DNA of 64,000 nucleotides, taken from Actinomycetes bacterium. GTDB taxonomy: Bacteria > Actinomycetota > Acidimicrobiia > Acidimicrobiales > Acidimicrobiaceae. The position numbers and the translations under genes were made by a program. The DNA lies in NCBI GenBank assembly GCA_021841935.1, contig JAKCDL010000001.1, positions 356,708 to 420,707 of the forward strand, read 5' to 3'. Below the pieces are notes generated by a model, which was given only the letters and a program-made list of their open reading frames with translations, had not been told where the DNA came from and searched no databases. Positions 37,002-46,368 of the stretch are shown here, piece after piece (position 1 is the stretch's first letter; every line of letters begins with the position of its first letter).

Positions 37002-38411
37002 GTGGTAGTAAAGAGTGTGGCTCAAGAAACAAGGCAAAGTGTAAGAGAAATTGCGAGACAGCTCGTCTCCAAAGAATTGTCCTCCGTTGAAGTGGTTGAG
37101 CTATCTATTGCGACCATAGAGGAGAAAAATCCGGAGTTGAATGCCTTCGTTGCCTTCAACTACGAATCAGCAATTGAAAAAGCAAAGGTAATTGACCAGG
37201 CCAGGGCAGCAGGAGCATTCCTTAAGCCACTCGCAGGAATTCCTTTCGGAGTTAAAGATTTAGAAGACTGCGAGTCCATGACTACTACCTATGGATCGCT
37301 TCTCCACCAAAGCGATCCACCTTCAACGAGAAACTCTGAATTTGTACAAAGATTTATCGATCTCGGTGCAATTCCCATAGGCAAGACGAATACTCCAGAA
37401 TTTGGATCTCAAGGGATCACAGACAATAGGGTCTTTGGTCCGACTCGAAATCCATTTAACACTTCACATCATGCTGGTGGTAGTTCGGGTGGTAGTGCAG
37501 CTGCAGTAGCAAGCGGAATGGTTCCATTCGCGACCGGATCCGATGGAGGGGGCTCACTTCGAATTCCTTCAGCAGTATGTGGCCTTCCGGTCCTCAAAGC
37601 AACTCATGGGCGATTTGCCTACACCAATCACGAACCCCCTAGCTGGGGAGGACTCTCAACCGTTGGACCGATTGCTACCACCATCGAAGATATAGCTTGG
37701 TTGTGCGACCTAACGATTGGTCCTAATCCAGACGACATGTACTGTCTCGATCAAAAAGATAAAGATTGGGCCATTGAAATACTCGCAGAGATAGAGCCGC
37801 AACGGATTGTTGCCTCGTATACCATGGGCTTTACCGAAATCGATGACCAAGTCAGAGAAAGATTCACTAATTTACTTTCAATCCTCAAGGGAAAAGGTCA
37901 CGAAGTAACCGTAATTGAAGACTTATTTTCAACTCCACCGATTTTGCCGTGGTTGGACCTTGTACGCGGATATTTTGGCGAAGTACTTGACGAAGTACTG
38001 AAGAGCTCCGATGGAGATCTCCTAACGGATGACGTTAGGCAGTTAGCTCGTCGTGGTTCGCTAATGGATGCCCAAACATTTATACGCGCCCAAAAGCATC
38101 AGTGGAGGGTTGCCCACTACATACAAGAAAGAACCAAGGGCTTCGATCTACTACTAACCCCCACCACTGCTGGCCTTCCCCCAACAATAGGTGGAAAACC
38201 TACGATAAACGGGAAAGAGGTGCTCGACTGGATTGCATTCACCGCAGTCTTTAACATGACTGCAGCTCCCGTGGGACAAATACCAATTGGTAAGGCTGAG
38301 AACAATCTTCCGATAGGTGCCCAGATCGTTGGTCGGAGGTTCGAAGAGGTAAAAGTTCTGAAATTACAAAGACAGATAGAAGAGACGATTGGGCAATTAA
38401 TACCTGAATAA
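37002..38411 (+). CDS. Amidase-signature family hydrolase
   Basis: The 469-residue enzyme has the full amidase signature: catalytic Lys in GIPFGVKDLED, cis-Ser in AGGSSGGSAAAVASG and nucleophile Ser in GSDGGGSLRIPSAVCGLP. Members hydrolyse amides of carboxylic acids, aryl compounds or glutaminyl/asparaginyl-tRNA. No gatB or gatC partner is adjacent, so a tRNA-amidotransferase role is unlikely and a free amidase is more probable. The start is a GTG at 37002; another GTG at 37017 is possible and the choice is open. A MarR regulator follows on the same strand. Confidence 0.88.
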   Translation: MVVKSVAQETRQSVREIARQLVSKELSSVEVVELSIATIEEKNPELNAFVAFNYESAIEKAKVIDQARAAGAFLKPLAGIPFGVKDLEDCESMTTTYGSLLHQSDPPSTRNSEFVQRFIDLGAIPIGKTNTPEFGSQGITDNRVFGPTRNPFNTSHHAGGSSGGSAAAVASGMVPFATGSDGGGSLRIPSAVCGLPVLKATHGRFAYTNHEPPSWGGLSTVGPIATTIEDIAWLCDLTIGPNPDDMYCLDQKDKDWAIEILAEIEPQRIVASYTMGFTEIDDQVRERFTNLLSILKGKGHEVTVIEDLFSTPPILPWLDLVRGYFGEVLDEVLKSSDGDLLTDDVRQLARRGSLMDAQTFIRAQKHQWRVAHYIQERTKGFDLLLTPTTAGLPPTIGGKPTINGKEVLDWIAFTAVFNMTAAPVGQIPIGKAENNLPIGAQIVGRRFEEVKVLKLQRQIEETIGQLIPE

Positions 38412-38515
38412 ATGATCGCCCTATCTACCGCCGAGCTTCAACTTCTCATTGCAAGTCGAAACCAACTACTAGGCTATTGTGCGAAAACTTGTAGGGAATC
38501 TGAGGGTTTTATCAA

Positions 38516-38983
38516 TTGGCAGAGGACATTAAGAGTGCAGACGATGCCTCCTCGAGCATCGCAGAGCTAGAAGAGGCGATTGCTCGCCTCGGAAGAGCTT
38601 TGAGAAAGATAAAGATCGATAGCCCTCTGCTAAGTCGTGAGATCGACATAACTACCTTTTGGCAGTTAACACCGCTCCGCGGAGACAAGGTATTGCGCCC
38701 AAGCGAACTAGCAGCGATACTAGGTTTAGATAACTCTACTGTATCAAGGCAAATCCAGAAGTACGAAAACCAAGGACTCGTTGAGAGGCGGGCGGATCCT
38801 AAGGATGCTCGCGCATCATTAGTTGCGCTGAGTCCCATTGGCCGTGATCTTGTAAATGTTGTGACTCAAGCACGAAGGGACAAGATCGGTTCGGTACTCG
38901 ACCACTGGGACCAAGAATCGGTATCAAATTTGCTCTACTTCTTAACGCAATTCATAGTTGAGCTTGAAGAACTTCCGAATTAG
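38516..38983 (+). CDS. MarR-family transcriptional regulator
   Basis: The 155-residue protein has a winged helix core (LRPSELAAILGLDNSTVSRQIQKYENQGLVERRADPKDARASLVALSP split across helix, turn and wing) and dimerisation helices at both ends. It starts at a TTG. It lies 104 bases after the amidase on the same strand and could regulate it or the convergent SDR gene. The ligand is unknown. It is only distantly like the other MarR protein at 33.9 kb. Confidence 0.85.
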   Translation: MAEDIKSADDASSSIAELEEAIARLGRALRKIKIDSPLLSREIDITTFWQLTPLRGDKVLRPSELAAILGLDNSTVSRQIQKYENQGLVERRADPKDARASLVALSPIGRDLVNVVTQARRDKIGSVLDHWDQESVSNLLYFLTQFIVELEELPN

Positions 38984-39124
38984 CAGACAACCTATAATCA
39001 AAGTGGTTACGATCCACGCAGTCGTTGTCTCGATTTTTTTCCGCCCCGCACTCCCTAGGAGTATTGGGTGGGAAAGTCCATCTAACGACCCAGAGGTCTT
39101 CATAAAGTATTGGCTAAATAGCAT

Positions 39125-39895
39125 CTAATTGAAGTTATGAAAGCCTCCGTTGGAGTAGATCAACTGGCGATTTATCCATCCCCCATCTTTGGAGTGCAAA
39201 AAAGCAATAACATTTGCCACGTCGCCCGGAACCCCAACTCTACCTAGGGGAGTTGAGTCAACGATCCGACATCTTAGGGAATCGTCTGTAATCCAACCAG
39301 TATCAACTGGTCCGGGATTTACCACATTTGCCCTCAAACCAATATTGGAAAATTCGTCAGCTGCTGCTAGAACCACTCTATCAAGTGCTCCCTTTGAACT
39401 TCCATACGGAAGGTTGAAAGCAGTGTGATCAGAGGTTAGTGCAGTGATGATAATTTCGCCAAATTCGTCGTTACGGTAGATAACCGTGTCTCTCACAAGT
39501 AGCCAGCTAGCGCGAACGTTAACGGAGTAGTGACGATCGAAGCTCTCAACCGTAGTAGTCAAAATGTCAGAATCAACTGATTCGCAGTGACTTAGGATGA
39601 GATCAGTAACGGTTAGCGAGAGTTTATTTAGTTCGACGAAGAGTTGATCTACCGAGTTCGGCTGGGCTAAATCGATATCGAAGTATCTAAAACTTCCGCT
39701 CGTCGTATCCGATACGGTGACGAGAGTATCCATGAAGAGGTCATCTGGCTCTCTATCGACGCGCGCGTCGTATACGAAACTGCCGACTGCAACGACATCC
39801 CGGCCGAGTTCTATCATTTTTTTAGCGATCGCATAACCGATTGATCCACTCCGAGATAAGCCAGTTATCAATACAGCACCTCGAACCACAGCCAT
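39125..39895 (-). CDS. Short-chain dehydrogenase/reductase
   Basis: This 256-residue SDR starts MAVVRGAVLITGLSRSGSIG, a Rossmann glycine motif (TGxSxxGSIG). A catalytic Ser lies in ITALTSDHTAF, and Tyr/Lys in LPYGSSKGALDRV, with VNPGPVDTGWI after them. NVRASW gives the conserved helix-4 Asn. The usual NNAG is replaced by LSHCES. The C-terminus is normal in length. It reduces or oxidises an alcohol or ketone with NAD(P); substrate unknown. It is divergent from the patatin gene. Confidence 0.85.
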   Translation of the reverse strand: MAVVRGAVLITGLSRSGSIGYAIAKKMIELGRDVVAVGSFVYDARVDREPDDLFMDTLVTVSDTTSGSFRYFDIDLAQPNSVDQLFVELNKLSLTVTDLILSHCESVDSDILTTTVESFDRHYSVNVRASWLLVRDTVIYRNDEFGEIIITALTSDHTAFNLPYGSSKGALDRVVLAAADEFSNIGLRANVVNPGPVDTGWITDDSLRCRIVDSTPLGRVGVPGDVANVIAFLHSKDGGWINRQLIYSNGGFHNFN

Positions 39896-40045
39896 GGCGA
39901 CTCCTATCTCAAATAAAAATCTATGCGAAATTAGTAATTCTGGAAAGCGGTAATCGAACTAATCGTTATTTGATTCAGAGGATCAATCAAGAAATCGAGA
40001 TTCTAAGTCGAAGTGAAGATTAGTGACAAACAATAAGGGGGGATA

Positions 40046-40993
40046 ATGATAGATCCCAATTCCTCAGAGAAGATCTCCCGTGGCAATCAGGTGTCCAAAG
40101 GGCAAAAAACTCACAAATCACTCGAGAAGATTATGGCTAAATGGCGCCATCGAGATGAGGGCAAAAAGGTCGTCTTCGTCCTTTCCGGAGGCGCAAATCG
40201 CGGTGCATGTCAAGTCGGAATGCTGCGCGCTCTCTATGACTTTAACGTCCTGCCCGACCTAATTTTAGGAGCCTCTGTGGGAGCCCTAAATGGAGTCGCA
40301 TTTGCATCCAATCCGACACAAGAGGGCATCAACCACCTTGAAGAGATTTGGCGCGACATGAAGCGCGAGACGATCCTTCCTCCACCTCGATTCGGATCAA
40401 CTTGGAGGTATGCCAAAAAGTCCCCTTCGGTCTATCAAAATGGAAACCTCCGACAATTAATTGAGGAGTCGATTTCAATCAAAGACCTCAAAGACTGCAC
40501 GATTCCGGTCGAGGTGGTTACAACTAAAATTTGCACCGGTGAAATTGTCAGATTCTCTTCAGGAAATGCAGTCGACATACTCCTTGCATCAACTGCCTTA
40601 CCTGGAACTTATCCTTCCATTACCATCGGAGATGACGAACTCGTTGACGGGGGTGTCTCAGACGACATCCCTCTTCTTCGTGCCTATGAACTCGGCGCCA
40701 CTCACGTCTATATTCTCTATTGCTCCTCTCTCAACGAGAGAAAGAGGAACCACGAGAGACCAATTGAGGCAATTCTTGATTCGTTCACGTTAGCCAAAAA
40801 AGCTAAGCTGCGTTCGGACATTTCCCTCATATCAAACAAAATGGAGGTGACCTTGATCGAAAGCCCCGTCGCCGCCGACACTAACTGGCTTGACTTTTCT
40901 CGATCGGAGGCCCTAATCCTAGATGGATATCGATCAGCCTTCGACGCCATCCAAAGAAAACAACTGAGACAGATCACCCCAACCCTAAGGTAG
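40046..40993 (+). CDS. Patatin-like phospholipase
   Basis: This 315-residue serine hydrolase of the patatin fold has an oxyanion loop VLSGGANRGACQVG, nucleophile elbow GASVG (Ser near residue 77) and catalytic Asp in VDGGVSDDIPL. There is no signal peptide. It is predicted to release fatty acids from membrane lipids or stored acylglycerol. The length fits small bacterial RssA-type patatins. The next gene, a hormone-sensitive-lipase-type hydrolase, is convergent with an 11-base gap. Confidence 0.88.
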   Translation: MIDPNSSEKISRGNQVSKGQKTHKSLEKIMAKWRHRDEGKKVVFVLSGGANRGACQVGMLRALYDFNVLPDLILGASVGALNGVAFASNPTQEGINHLEEIWRDMKRETILPPPRFGSTWRYAKKSPSVYQNGNLRQLIEESISIKDLKDCTIPVEVVTTKICTGEIVRFSSGNAVDILLASTALPGTYPSITIGDDELVDGGVSDDIPLLRAYELGATHVYILYCSSLNERKRNHERPIEAILDSFTLAKKAKLRSDISLISNKMEVTLIESPVAADTNWLDFSRSEALILDGYRSAFDAIQRKQLRQITPTLR

Positions 40994-41004
40994 TCACTCG
41001 GTGG

Positions 41005-41952
41005 TCATTGAGGACTTCTTGTCGATAGATACTCGTCGAGAAATGATGCACATAGATCTAGGGCTTCCTTTGACTTTGTGGTGAATGCGCCCATCGATAT
41101 AAATCCGTGTATCACTCCCTCAAAGACGACATGATCTACTCGGACCCCAACCTCATCGAAGGACTCCCGTAGTACGTACGCCTCATCAATTAGCGGATCA
41201 TGGTCGGCTGAAACTATCAAGGTAGGGGGCGAAGCGTTCAACCGTGACTCCATGAGGACGTTAGCTCTCGGATCTTTCAACCCATCTTCTTCGGGAAGAT
41301 AGTTCTGGCGATAGTAGATCAGATCATCTCGAGTCAGGAAATATCCACTACCAAAACGCTCTACCGATGGGCGTTCCTCAAACGAAACAACGGGATAGAA
41401 GATTAACTGTGCTCTTACCTGCTCTGTACTTTCGCTATTGAGCTCAATCGAAGTAACGAGTGAAAGGTTTCCTCCGGCCGAGTCGCCGGCTAGAAACAGT
41501 GGCATCTTAGAGTTATCGTCGCTCATAGCTATAATCGCTTTTGTTGCGTCGATGCAATCCTCTACTGCCGCTGGAAATGGAAACTCTGGCGCTAAGCGGT
41601 AGTCGATTGAATAGATCCTAGAGCGGGTGGCCACCGCAAGTTGGGCCGCGACACCGTGGTGAGATTCAATTGAACCGTGTGTAAAGCCACCACCGTGAAA
41701 AAATATCCCGTAGGCACTTCTACTACAATCCTCGGGAATGAACTCTCTAACTTTGATAGAACGACCCTTGAGATGCAATTCAAAGTCGATTACGCTTCGA
41801 ATCGAATCGACACTCCCACTAGCTAAACGGGAAATGTTGTCGAATATGACTCGAAACTCATCTAAATTTGGTCGACTTGAATCACCACTTTGTGACACAG
41901 AGGATTGATTTAGCTGACTGAGAACAAATTGAATTCCAGGATCTAAATCCAC
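41005..41952 (-). CDS. HSL-family alpha/beta-hydrolase (esterase)
   Basis: This 315-residue esterase of the hormone-sensitive lipase group has the oxyanion motif FFHGGGFTHGS, the nucleophile elbow GDSAGGN, catalytic Asp in SADHDPLIDEA and His in GVIHGFISM. The full catalytic set is present. It probably hydrolyses short or medium acyl esters. It lies 24 bases downstream of the aldo/keto reductase, last in a run of four same-strand genes starting with larB. Confidence 0.9.
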   Translation of the reverse strand: MDLDPGIQFVLSQLNQSSVSQSGDSSRPNLDEFRVIFDNISRLASGSVDSIRSVIDFELHLKGRSIKVREFIPEDCSRSAYGIFFHGGGFTHGSIESHHGVAAQLAVATRSRIYSIDYRLAPEFPFPAAVEDCIDATKAIIAMSDDNSKMPLFLAGDSAGGNLSLVTSIELNSESTEQVRAQLIFYPVVSFEERPSVERFGSGYFLTRDDLIYYRQNYLPEEDGLKDPRANVLMESRLNASPPTLIVSADHDPLIDEAYVLRESFDEVGVRVDHVVFEGVIHGFISMGAFTTKSKEALDLCASFLDEYLSTRSPQ

Positions 41953-41976
41953 ATTAGGCCCAAACCATTCGTTAGC

Positions 41977-42912
41977 TCACTTTGAGTACTTCGACAATAT
42001 CAGGGTAACTTCGTCGTACTGATCCTTCGTCAAAGTGATTCGATTCGCCGCAACATTCGCCTCCAACTGTGAAACTGAGGTTGCTCCGGCTATCACCGAA
42101 GAAACCGTAGGTTCATAGAGTAGCCAGGCAAAGGCTAGGTCAAGAATTGAAAATCCACACTCATTGGCATATTGCGTAAGCTCGTCAATCAAGTCAAAGT
42201 TAGCATTTGCCAACTCCGATGGACGAGAGGCTAGACGAGTTCCGACTGGAGCAAGCTGATCTTTTTTGAACTTGCCGGTAAGAAGACCAGAAGCTAGAGG
42301 ATAGTAAGGTAAAATGCCCACACCGTAATGACGCGCTGCGGGAATCACCTCATCTTCAATAAAGCGCTTAATCATCGAGTAGTGGTTTTGAGCGGCTATA
42401 AAGCGCTGAGTTCCTCTATCCTTAGCAACGTGGTCGGCTTGGGCTATCTGCCAACCAGCAAAATTAGATGACCCTATGTAGCGCACCTTACCCTCAAGAA
42501 CCAGTTCATTCAAGGCATCGAGCGTCTCCTCAATTGGAGTGTTGGGGTCAGGCTCATGAAATTGGTAAAGGTCAATGTAATCAGTACGCAAACGCGTAAG
42601 CGAAGCCTCTACAGCCTTTCGAATGTACCGGCGTGAACCCCTGGCTACGTCGCCGGTGTTCATTGACATACCAAATTTGGTTGCCAAGACAATCGAGTCT
42701 CTTCTACCTTCGAGAATCTGCCCCATGAAGGTCTCAGAACCACCCAAATTACCGTATATATCTGCGGTATCGAACAGGTTTATACCCAGGTCGATGGCCT
42801 TATCTAGGACCTGTCGGGTAGTTTCAAAGTCACATCGAACACCAAAGTTATTACAGCCAAGTCCAATTTCTGATACGGTCAGACCGCTATTGCCAAGTTG
42901 TCGGAATTTCAT
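41977..42912 (-). CDS. Aldo/keto reductase
   Basis: The 311-residue NADPH-dependent reductase starts MKFRQLGNSGLTVSEIGLGC. The catalytic tetrad positions are in INLFDTADIYG (Asp and Tyr), LATKFG (Lys) and YQFHEPD (His). RYIGSSNFAGWQI and a C-terminal VIAGATSVSQLEAN region bind cofactor. It is of the YajO/potassium-channel-beta-like clade. Substrates are various carbonyl compounds. It sits 48 bases after larC and 24 bases before the esterase, and any metabolic link is inferred. Confidence 0.9.
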   Translation of the reverse strand: MKFRQLGNSGLTVSEIGLGCNNFGVRCDFETTRQVLDKAIDLGINLFDTADIYGNLGGSETFMGQILEGRRDSIVLATKFGMSMNTGDVARGSRRYIRKAVEASLTRLRTDYIDLYQFHEPDPNTPIEETLDALNELVLEGKVRYIGSSNFAGWQIAQADHVAKDRGTQRFIAAQNHYSMIKRFIEDEVIPAARHYGVGILPYYPLASGLLTGKFKKDQLAPVGTRLASRPSELANANFDLIDELTQYANECGFSILDLAFAWLLYEPTVSSVIAGATSVSQLEANVAANRITLTKDQYDEVTLILSKYSK

Positions 42913-42960
42913 CAGGTCTTACCTTGCTACCTATATTCATCTTCTACAAAGTACCACTTA

Positions 42961-44139
42961 TCAAAGCGGAAGGTTTTTATCGGGAAACTGTCTAATAAAT
43001 TCTTTCACTACGATTCTCTGAGCCTCTAATAGAGAGATAGATCGTCCTCTAGCCAATTCAATGAGGTCGTCGCTCTCAATTTTAGAGTTATAGGGGCCAA
43101 CTTTTACCCTAACTTTACTCGTAGATAGATCGACTGTAAGCACTTCCCTTGGAAGTGTACGACGATCTAGGTAACTTGAACGAACTCCAAGCGACCCACT
43201 ACGCGAGAGGAGCAACTCCTCCATGAATTGCTTGTCATCCAATCGAGCCAACACGTTCACAATAACTCCGGCCCGTGATTTCTTTCCAGTGATGGCAACT
43301 TGCCAAACATCGAGAGCGCCAACTTTCAAAGCCTCATCCAGCATCGATGCAATAAATTCAGGACTCCGGTCATCAAGGTTCGCTTGGATCAGGACAACTC
43401 GACCATCTAAACTCTGATCTTTTCTTTTTGCCAGGCCACCCCGAACGTGATTTGACCGATCATCGAGATGCATCTCACCGACGCCAATCGCCACTTTCTC
43501 GAGCAGAATCCCTCCGCCTTCAAAGTTTCTAGCTCCGCACGCCACAAGTATTGCCACCGCAGTTGGAGTCAACAACTCTTTATTATTGACACTCGAATGA
43601 AATTCGATTCCGATCAAACCCTCTATAGTTGCCGGAGCGGGAATCGTCACGGCACCGTGAGAAGTCATCCGTAGACCCTTACCCACCTCTAGGTAGTGAA
43701 TGTATGTCGTATCGATCTCTAAGGTTATGAGTGCAGTAGCCGCGACGACGACGTCAGCGATTGTATCCCAGGCACCGACTTCATGGAATGTTACTTCCTC
43801 GGGCGAGGTACCATGAAGCCCTGCCTCAATGGTCGCAAGTTCACTCATAATCTTCTTTGCCATATCGGCGATGTCACGACTTTTGATTAGATCAAGGAGT
43901 GCGACGATATCGGCAAATCGTCTTGGATTCGCTTTTGCATGTGAGACTACTGAAAACTTCGGACCATGGAAGGCACCATTTTCGCCAGCTTCTAACAGAA
44001 GTTCGATCTCTGCTCCAAGTCCCATCTCGTCGAGGATGGACCTACACAAATCGATATCTAGGCCCAACCCAAACGCTAAGGCGGCAAACATATCGCCAGA
44101 AAGTCCCGATTGGCACCAGAGGTGGAGGTCGTAAGTCAT
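42961..44139 (-). CDS. larC: Nickel pincer cofactor biosynthesis protein LarC
   Basis: This 392-residue protein (UPF0272) starts MTYDLHLWCQSGLSGDMFAALAF and contains EVTFHEVGAWDTIADVV. LarC is the CTP-dependent cyclometallase that inserts nickel into the pincer cofactor, first described for lactate racemase. In Lactobacillus it is split by a programmed frameshift; here it is one frame. Its start overlaps the larB stop by four bases (ATGA), so they are coupled. larE and larA were not found in the window. Confidence 0.93.
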   Translation of the reverse strand: MTYDLHLWCQSGLSGDMFAALAFGLGLDIDLCRSILDEMGLGAEIELLLEAGENGAFHGPKFSVVSHAKANPRRFADIVALLDLIKSRDIADMAKKIMSELATIEAGLHGTSPEEVTFHEVGAWDTIADVVVAATALITLEIDTTYIHYLEVGKGLRMTSHGAVTIPAPATIEGLIGIEFHSSVNNKELLTPTAVAILVACGARNFEGGGILLEKVAIGVGEMHLDDRSNHVRGGLAKRKDQSLDGRVVLIQANLDDRSPEFIASMLDEALKVGALDVWQVAITGKKSRAGVIVNVLARLDDKQFMEELLLSRSGSLGVRSSYLDRRTLPREVLTVDLSTSKVRVKVGPYNSKIESDDLIELARGRSISLLEAQRIVVKEFIRQFPDKNLPL

Positions 44140-44849
44140 AGCTTTGCCGCAGAATAATTAGCTTCTAACCGATTGACGATTCTCAAAGCCGCACACGCGC
44201 CACCAAAACCGTTGTCAATCCCCATGACCGCAATGCCTGGAGCACACGATGCCAACATCGCCATCATCGCTGTCGCTCCTTCATTCGACGCACCATACCC
44301 TGTCGACGTGGGAACTGCAATCAACGGAGCCGAAATCAACCCACCAAGAACAGATGCAAGTGCTCCTTCCATACCCGCCACAACTATGACCACATCAAAG
44401 GTTCTAATATGATCTAGACGAGCCATTATCCTGTGAAGGCCGGCTATACCAACGTCTGATATTATCTCGCAACTGATTCCACAAGCAACAAGAGTCGCTG
44501 CCGCTTCGTTAGCTACGGGCAGATCGGTGGTACCACCTGTCACAATAACAACCTTTTTATCTCTCGGCGCATTCGCCGATATGACCACTGAGTAAAGATG
44601 ATTTGCATCTTTCACTAAATTTGGCATCGAAAAAGAGTCGGGGAAGGTCCTAAGAATCTCCTCTGCGATTTCAAGACTCAATCGAGTTATTAGAACTGGC
44701 CCTTGGTTTTTCTTATCCATCTCGCGCGCAATAGCTATAAGTTGACTCTTGCTCTTTCCCGGTGCATAAATTGCCTCGGGTATCCCAATTCGTGCATAGC
44801 GACCGTGGTCGATTTCAGCAAATCCACTTGTTGATTGATCACCATTCAT
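44136..44849 (-). CDS. larB: Nickel pincer cofactor biosynthesis protein LarB
   Basis: The 237-residue protein resembles AIR carboxylase (PurE). Its C-terminal core has VVAGMEGALASVLGGLI, then VPTSTGYGAS and CAPGIAVMGIDNGFGGACAA. LarB carboxylates nicotinic acid adenine dinucleotide to start the nickel pincer cofactor. The length is right. The start lies only 84 bases from the pheA start on the other strand, so the two promoters overlap. With larC it is a two-gene unit. Confidence 0.93.
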   Translation of the reverse strand: MNGDQSTSGFAEIDHGRYARIGIPEAIYAPGKSKSQLIAIAREMDKKNQGPVLITRLSLEIAEEILRTFPDSFSMPNLVKDANHLYSVVISANAPRDKKVVIVTGGTTDLPVANEAAATLVACGISCEIISDVGIAGLHRIMARLDHIRTFDVVIVVAGMEGALASVLGGLISAPLIAVPTSTGYGASNEGATAMMAMLASCAPGIAVMGIDNGFGGACAALRIVNRLEANYSAAKL

Positions 44850-44933
44850 AGCTTGCCATGCTATGCGAAATTGGTCCCCTGCGGTTTAGAGGGAGTCACT
44901 GCTACCCATCAATGGAAGCTAGATTGTCATTCA

Positions 44934-45863
44934 ATGACGTTGCTAAAAAAGATCGGTTTTCTCGGCCCAAAAGGTACATTTTCTGAAGAGGCCCTAATTG
45001 AGCAGAAATTACGAGGTAGTAAAGCTGACACCATACCCTTTGCAACGATCGCCCAAGTTCTAGAGGCAACTGCGAACGGAGCTGTCGACTCTGGTTTTGT
45101 ACCGATTGAGAACTCAATAGAAGGTAGCGTCTCTGCAACTATCGACTCCCTGATCTTCGATTTTGAACTTTCTATTGTTGGTGAATATGTTCATGACATT
45201 CATCATGATCTGATGGCCCTAGATCACACATCGCTTAGAGAGATTGCAACTGTCATATCTCACCCTCAACCCCTCGCTCAATGTCGGAAGTTCTTGGCTC
45301 AATTCCTCCCAAATGCAAATCTCCGTGCGACCACTTCAACATCTGAAGCTGCAAGGGAGGTATCTGATTCCCAAGACAAGTCAATTGCGGCCATAGCTCC
45401 ACGAAAAGCTGCAGAAATCTACTCTTTGTCAATCATCAGCGACAACATCGAAGATCACAGTGGAAATCAGACTCGATTCATCGAAGTAACAAAAGAAGCC
45501 CTAACCCCACGAACCGGTAACGATAGAACATCCATAGCTTGCTTCCAGGTTCGGGACGAGCCCGGATTTCTCTTTTCGATCTTGGCAGAGTTCTACGCTC
45601 GAAGAATCAACTTGACAAAAATCGAATCGAGACCTTCTAAAAAAGGTCTCGGGGAGTACTGCTTTGTCATCGAATTAGACGGACACATACGTGACCCCCT
45701 CGTCGCAGATGCTCTAGTAAATCTTAAAGATCGTCTAGCGGAAGTTAGATTTCTAGGCAGCTATCCAAAGTACAAGCAGTCGTCAAACTTTCGAAACACT
45801 CTTGACGATCCAGGCCACCTTTGGATCGAAGAGATTTTGAGACGCAGAGAATTCAAAGATTAA
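44934..45863 (+). CDS. pheA: Prephenate dehydratase
   Basis: This enzyme of about 309 residues makes phenylpyruvate from prephenate in phenylalanine synthesis. The PDT domain starts KKIGFLGPKGTFSEEAL, with the catalytic TRF in GNQTRFIEV. An ACT domain for feedback by phenylalanine follows (ARRINLTKIESRP). I take the ATG at 44934; the frame stays open to 44835 but that stretch overlaps the larB start and has no PDT features. There is no chorismate mutase domain. A tRNA-Ser gene follows 17 bases later. Confidence 0.94.
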   Translation: MTLLKKIGFLGPKGTFSEEALIEQKLRGSKADTIPFATIAQVLEATANGAVDSGFVPIENSIEGSVSATIDSLIFDFELSIVGEYVHDIHHDLMALDHTSLREIATVISHPQPLAQCRKFLAQFLPNANLRATTSTSEAAREVSDSQDKSIAAIAPRKAAEIYSLSIISDNIEDHSGNQTRFIEVTKEALTPRTGNDRTSIACFQVRDEPGFLFSILAEFYARRINLTKIESRPSKKGLGEYCFVIELDGHIRDPLVADALVNLKDRLAEVRFLGSYPKYKQSSNFRNTLDDPGHLWIEEILRRREFKD

Positions 45864-45880
45864 CTGCTATTCTGTACCCC

Positions 45881-45967
45881 GGAGGGATGGCAGAGCGGAC
45901 AAATGCGAAGCACTTGAAATGCTTTGACCCAAAAGGTCCGTGGGTTCGAATCCCACTCCCTCCGCCA
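45881..45967 (+). tRNA. tRNA-Ser (anticodon TGA)
   Basis: The acceptor GGAGGGA pairs with TCCCTCC, with discriminator G and encoded CCA. The anticodon loop CTTGAAA gives TGA, which reads UCA. The class II variable arm and T-arm GGTTCGAATCC are present. It lies 17 bases after the pheA stop codon, so it may be co-transcribed. Confidence 0.97.
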
Positions 45968-46368
45968 AATGCCTTACTTCATTTATAGATGATGTACAAA
46001 AACACACAATGGCTACCTCTTCTCGTTCGATCCTCCTACAACCTTTAGGTTCGTGTCAATTTGGAGTAAACACCAAATTGATAGGCGTGGCGAATTTCTA
46101 GAATTGAACTCGAACGGCGGAGCGACCCTAAAAGTAATCGCAATTTGGTTGCGCTAAATATAGATCTAGGGACACTTAGAGAAAACCACGGATGAAGCAG
46201 CGTCACCTTCTCTTTGACTAACGATCCAATAATCCAAGTTGCTCGCACGCAAAGAGCAAAAGTCATAGAAGGTCTTTGGCAGTAAAACTTCCATTCCAAA
46301 GAACTGCAGCTTTTAACGTTAAAAGTATGCCACGCTACCAACAAGGATTCGCGACCACCGAAGGCGAT
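45968..46368. other. Intergenic region after tRNA-Ser(TGA), no gene seen
   Basis: This is a 401-base gap between the tRNA and hisS. It contains a perfect eight-pair hairpin CAATTTGG/CCAAATTG (46057-46080) and a short CGCAA/TTGCG hairpin near 46139-46153. A weak minus-strand open frame at 46045-46344 has no recognisable features. The hairpins may be terminators for the tRNA (plus strand) or for hisS (minus strand, which ends at 46369). Confidence 0.5.

Noticed and set aside
38942..39124. 60-residue frame with one hydrophobic stretch at the end of the MarR gene
   Set aside because: Overlaps the MarR coding end on the other strand and has no Shine-Dalgarno; a small membrane protein is not excluded but not supported.
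46045..46344. 99-residue minus-strand frame between tRNA-Ser(TGA) and hisS
   Set aside because: Covers hairpins and has no hydrophobic pattern, motif or Shine-Dalgarno; composition looks non-coding.
45968..46368. Possible integration site after tRNA-Ser(TGA)
   Set aside because: I looked for an integrase gene or a repeat of the tRNA 3' end and saw neither.
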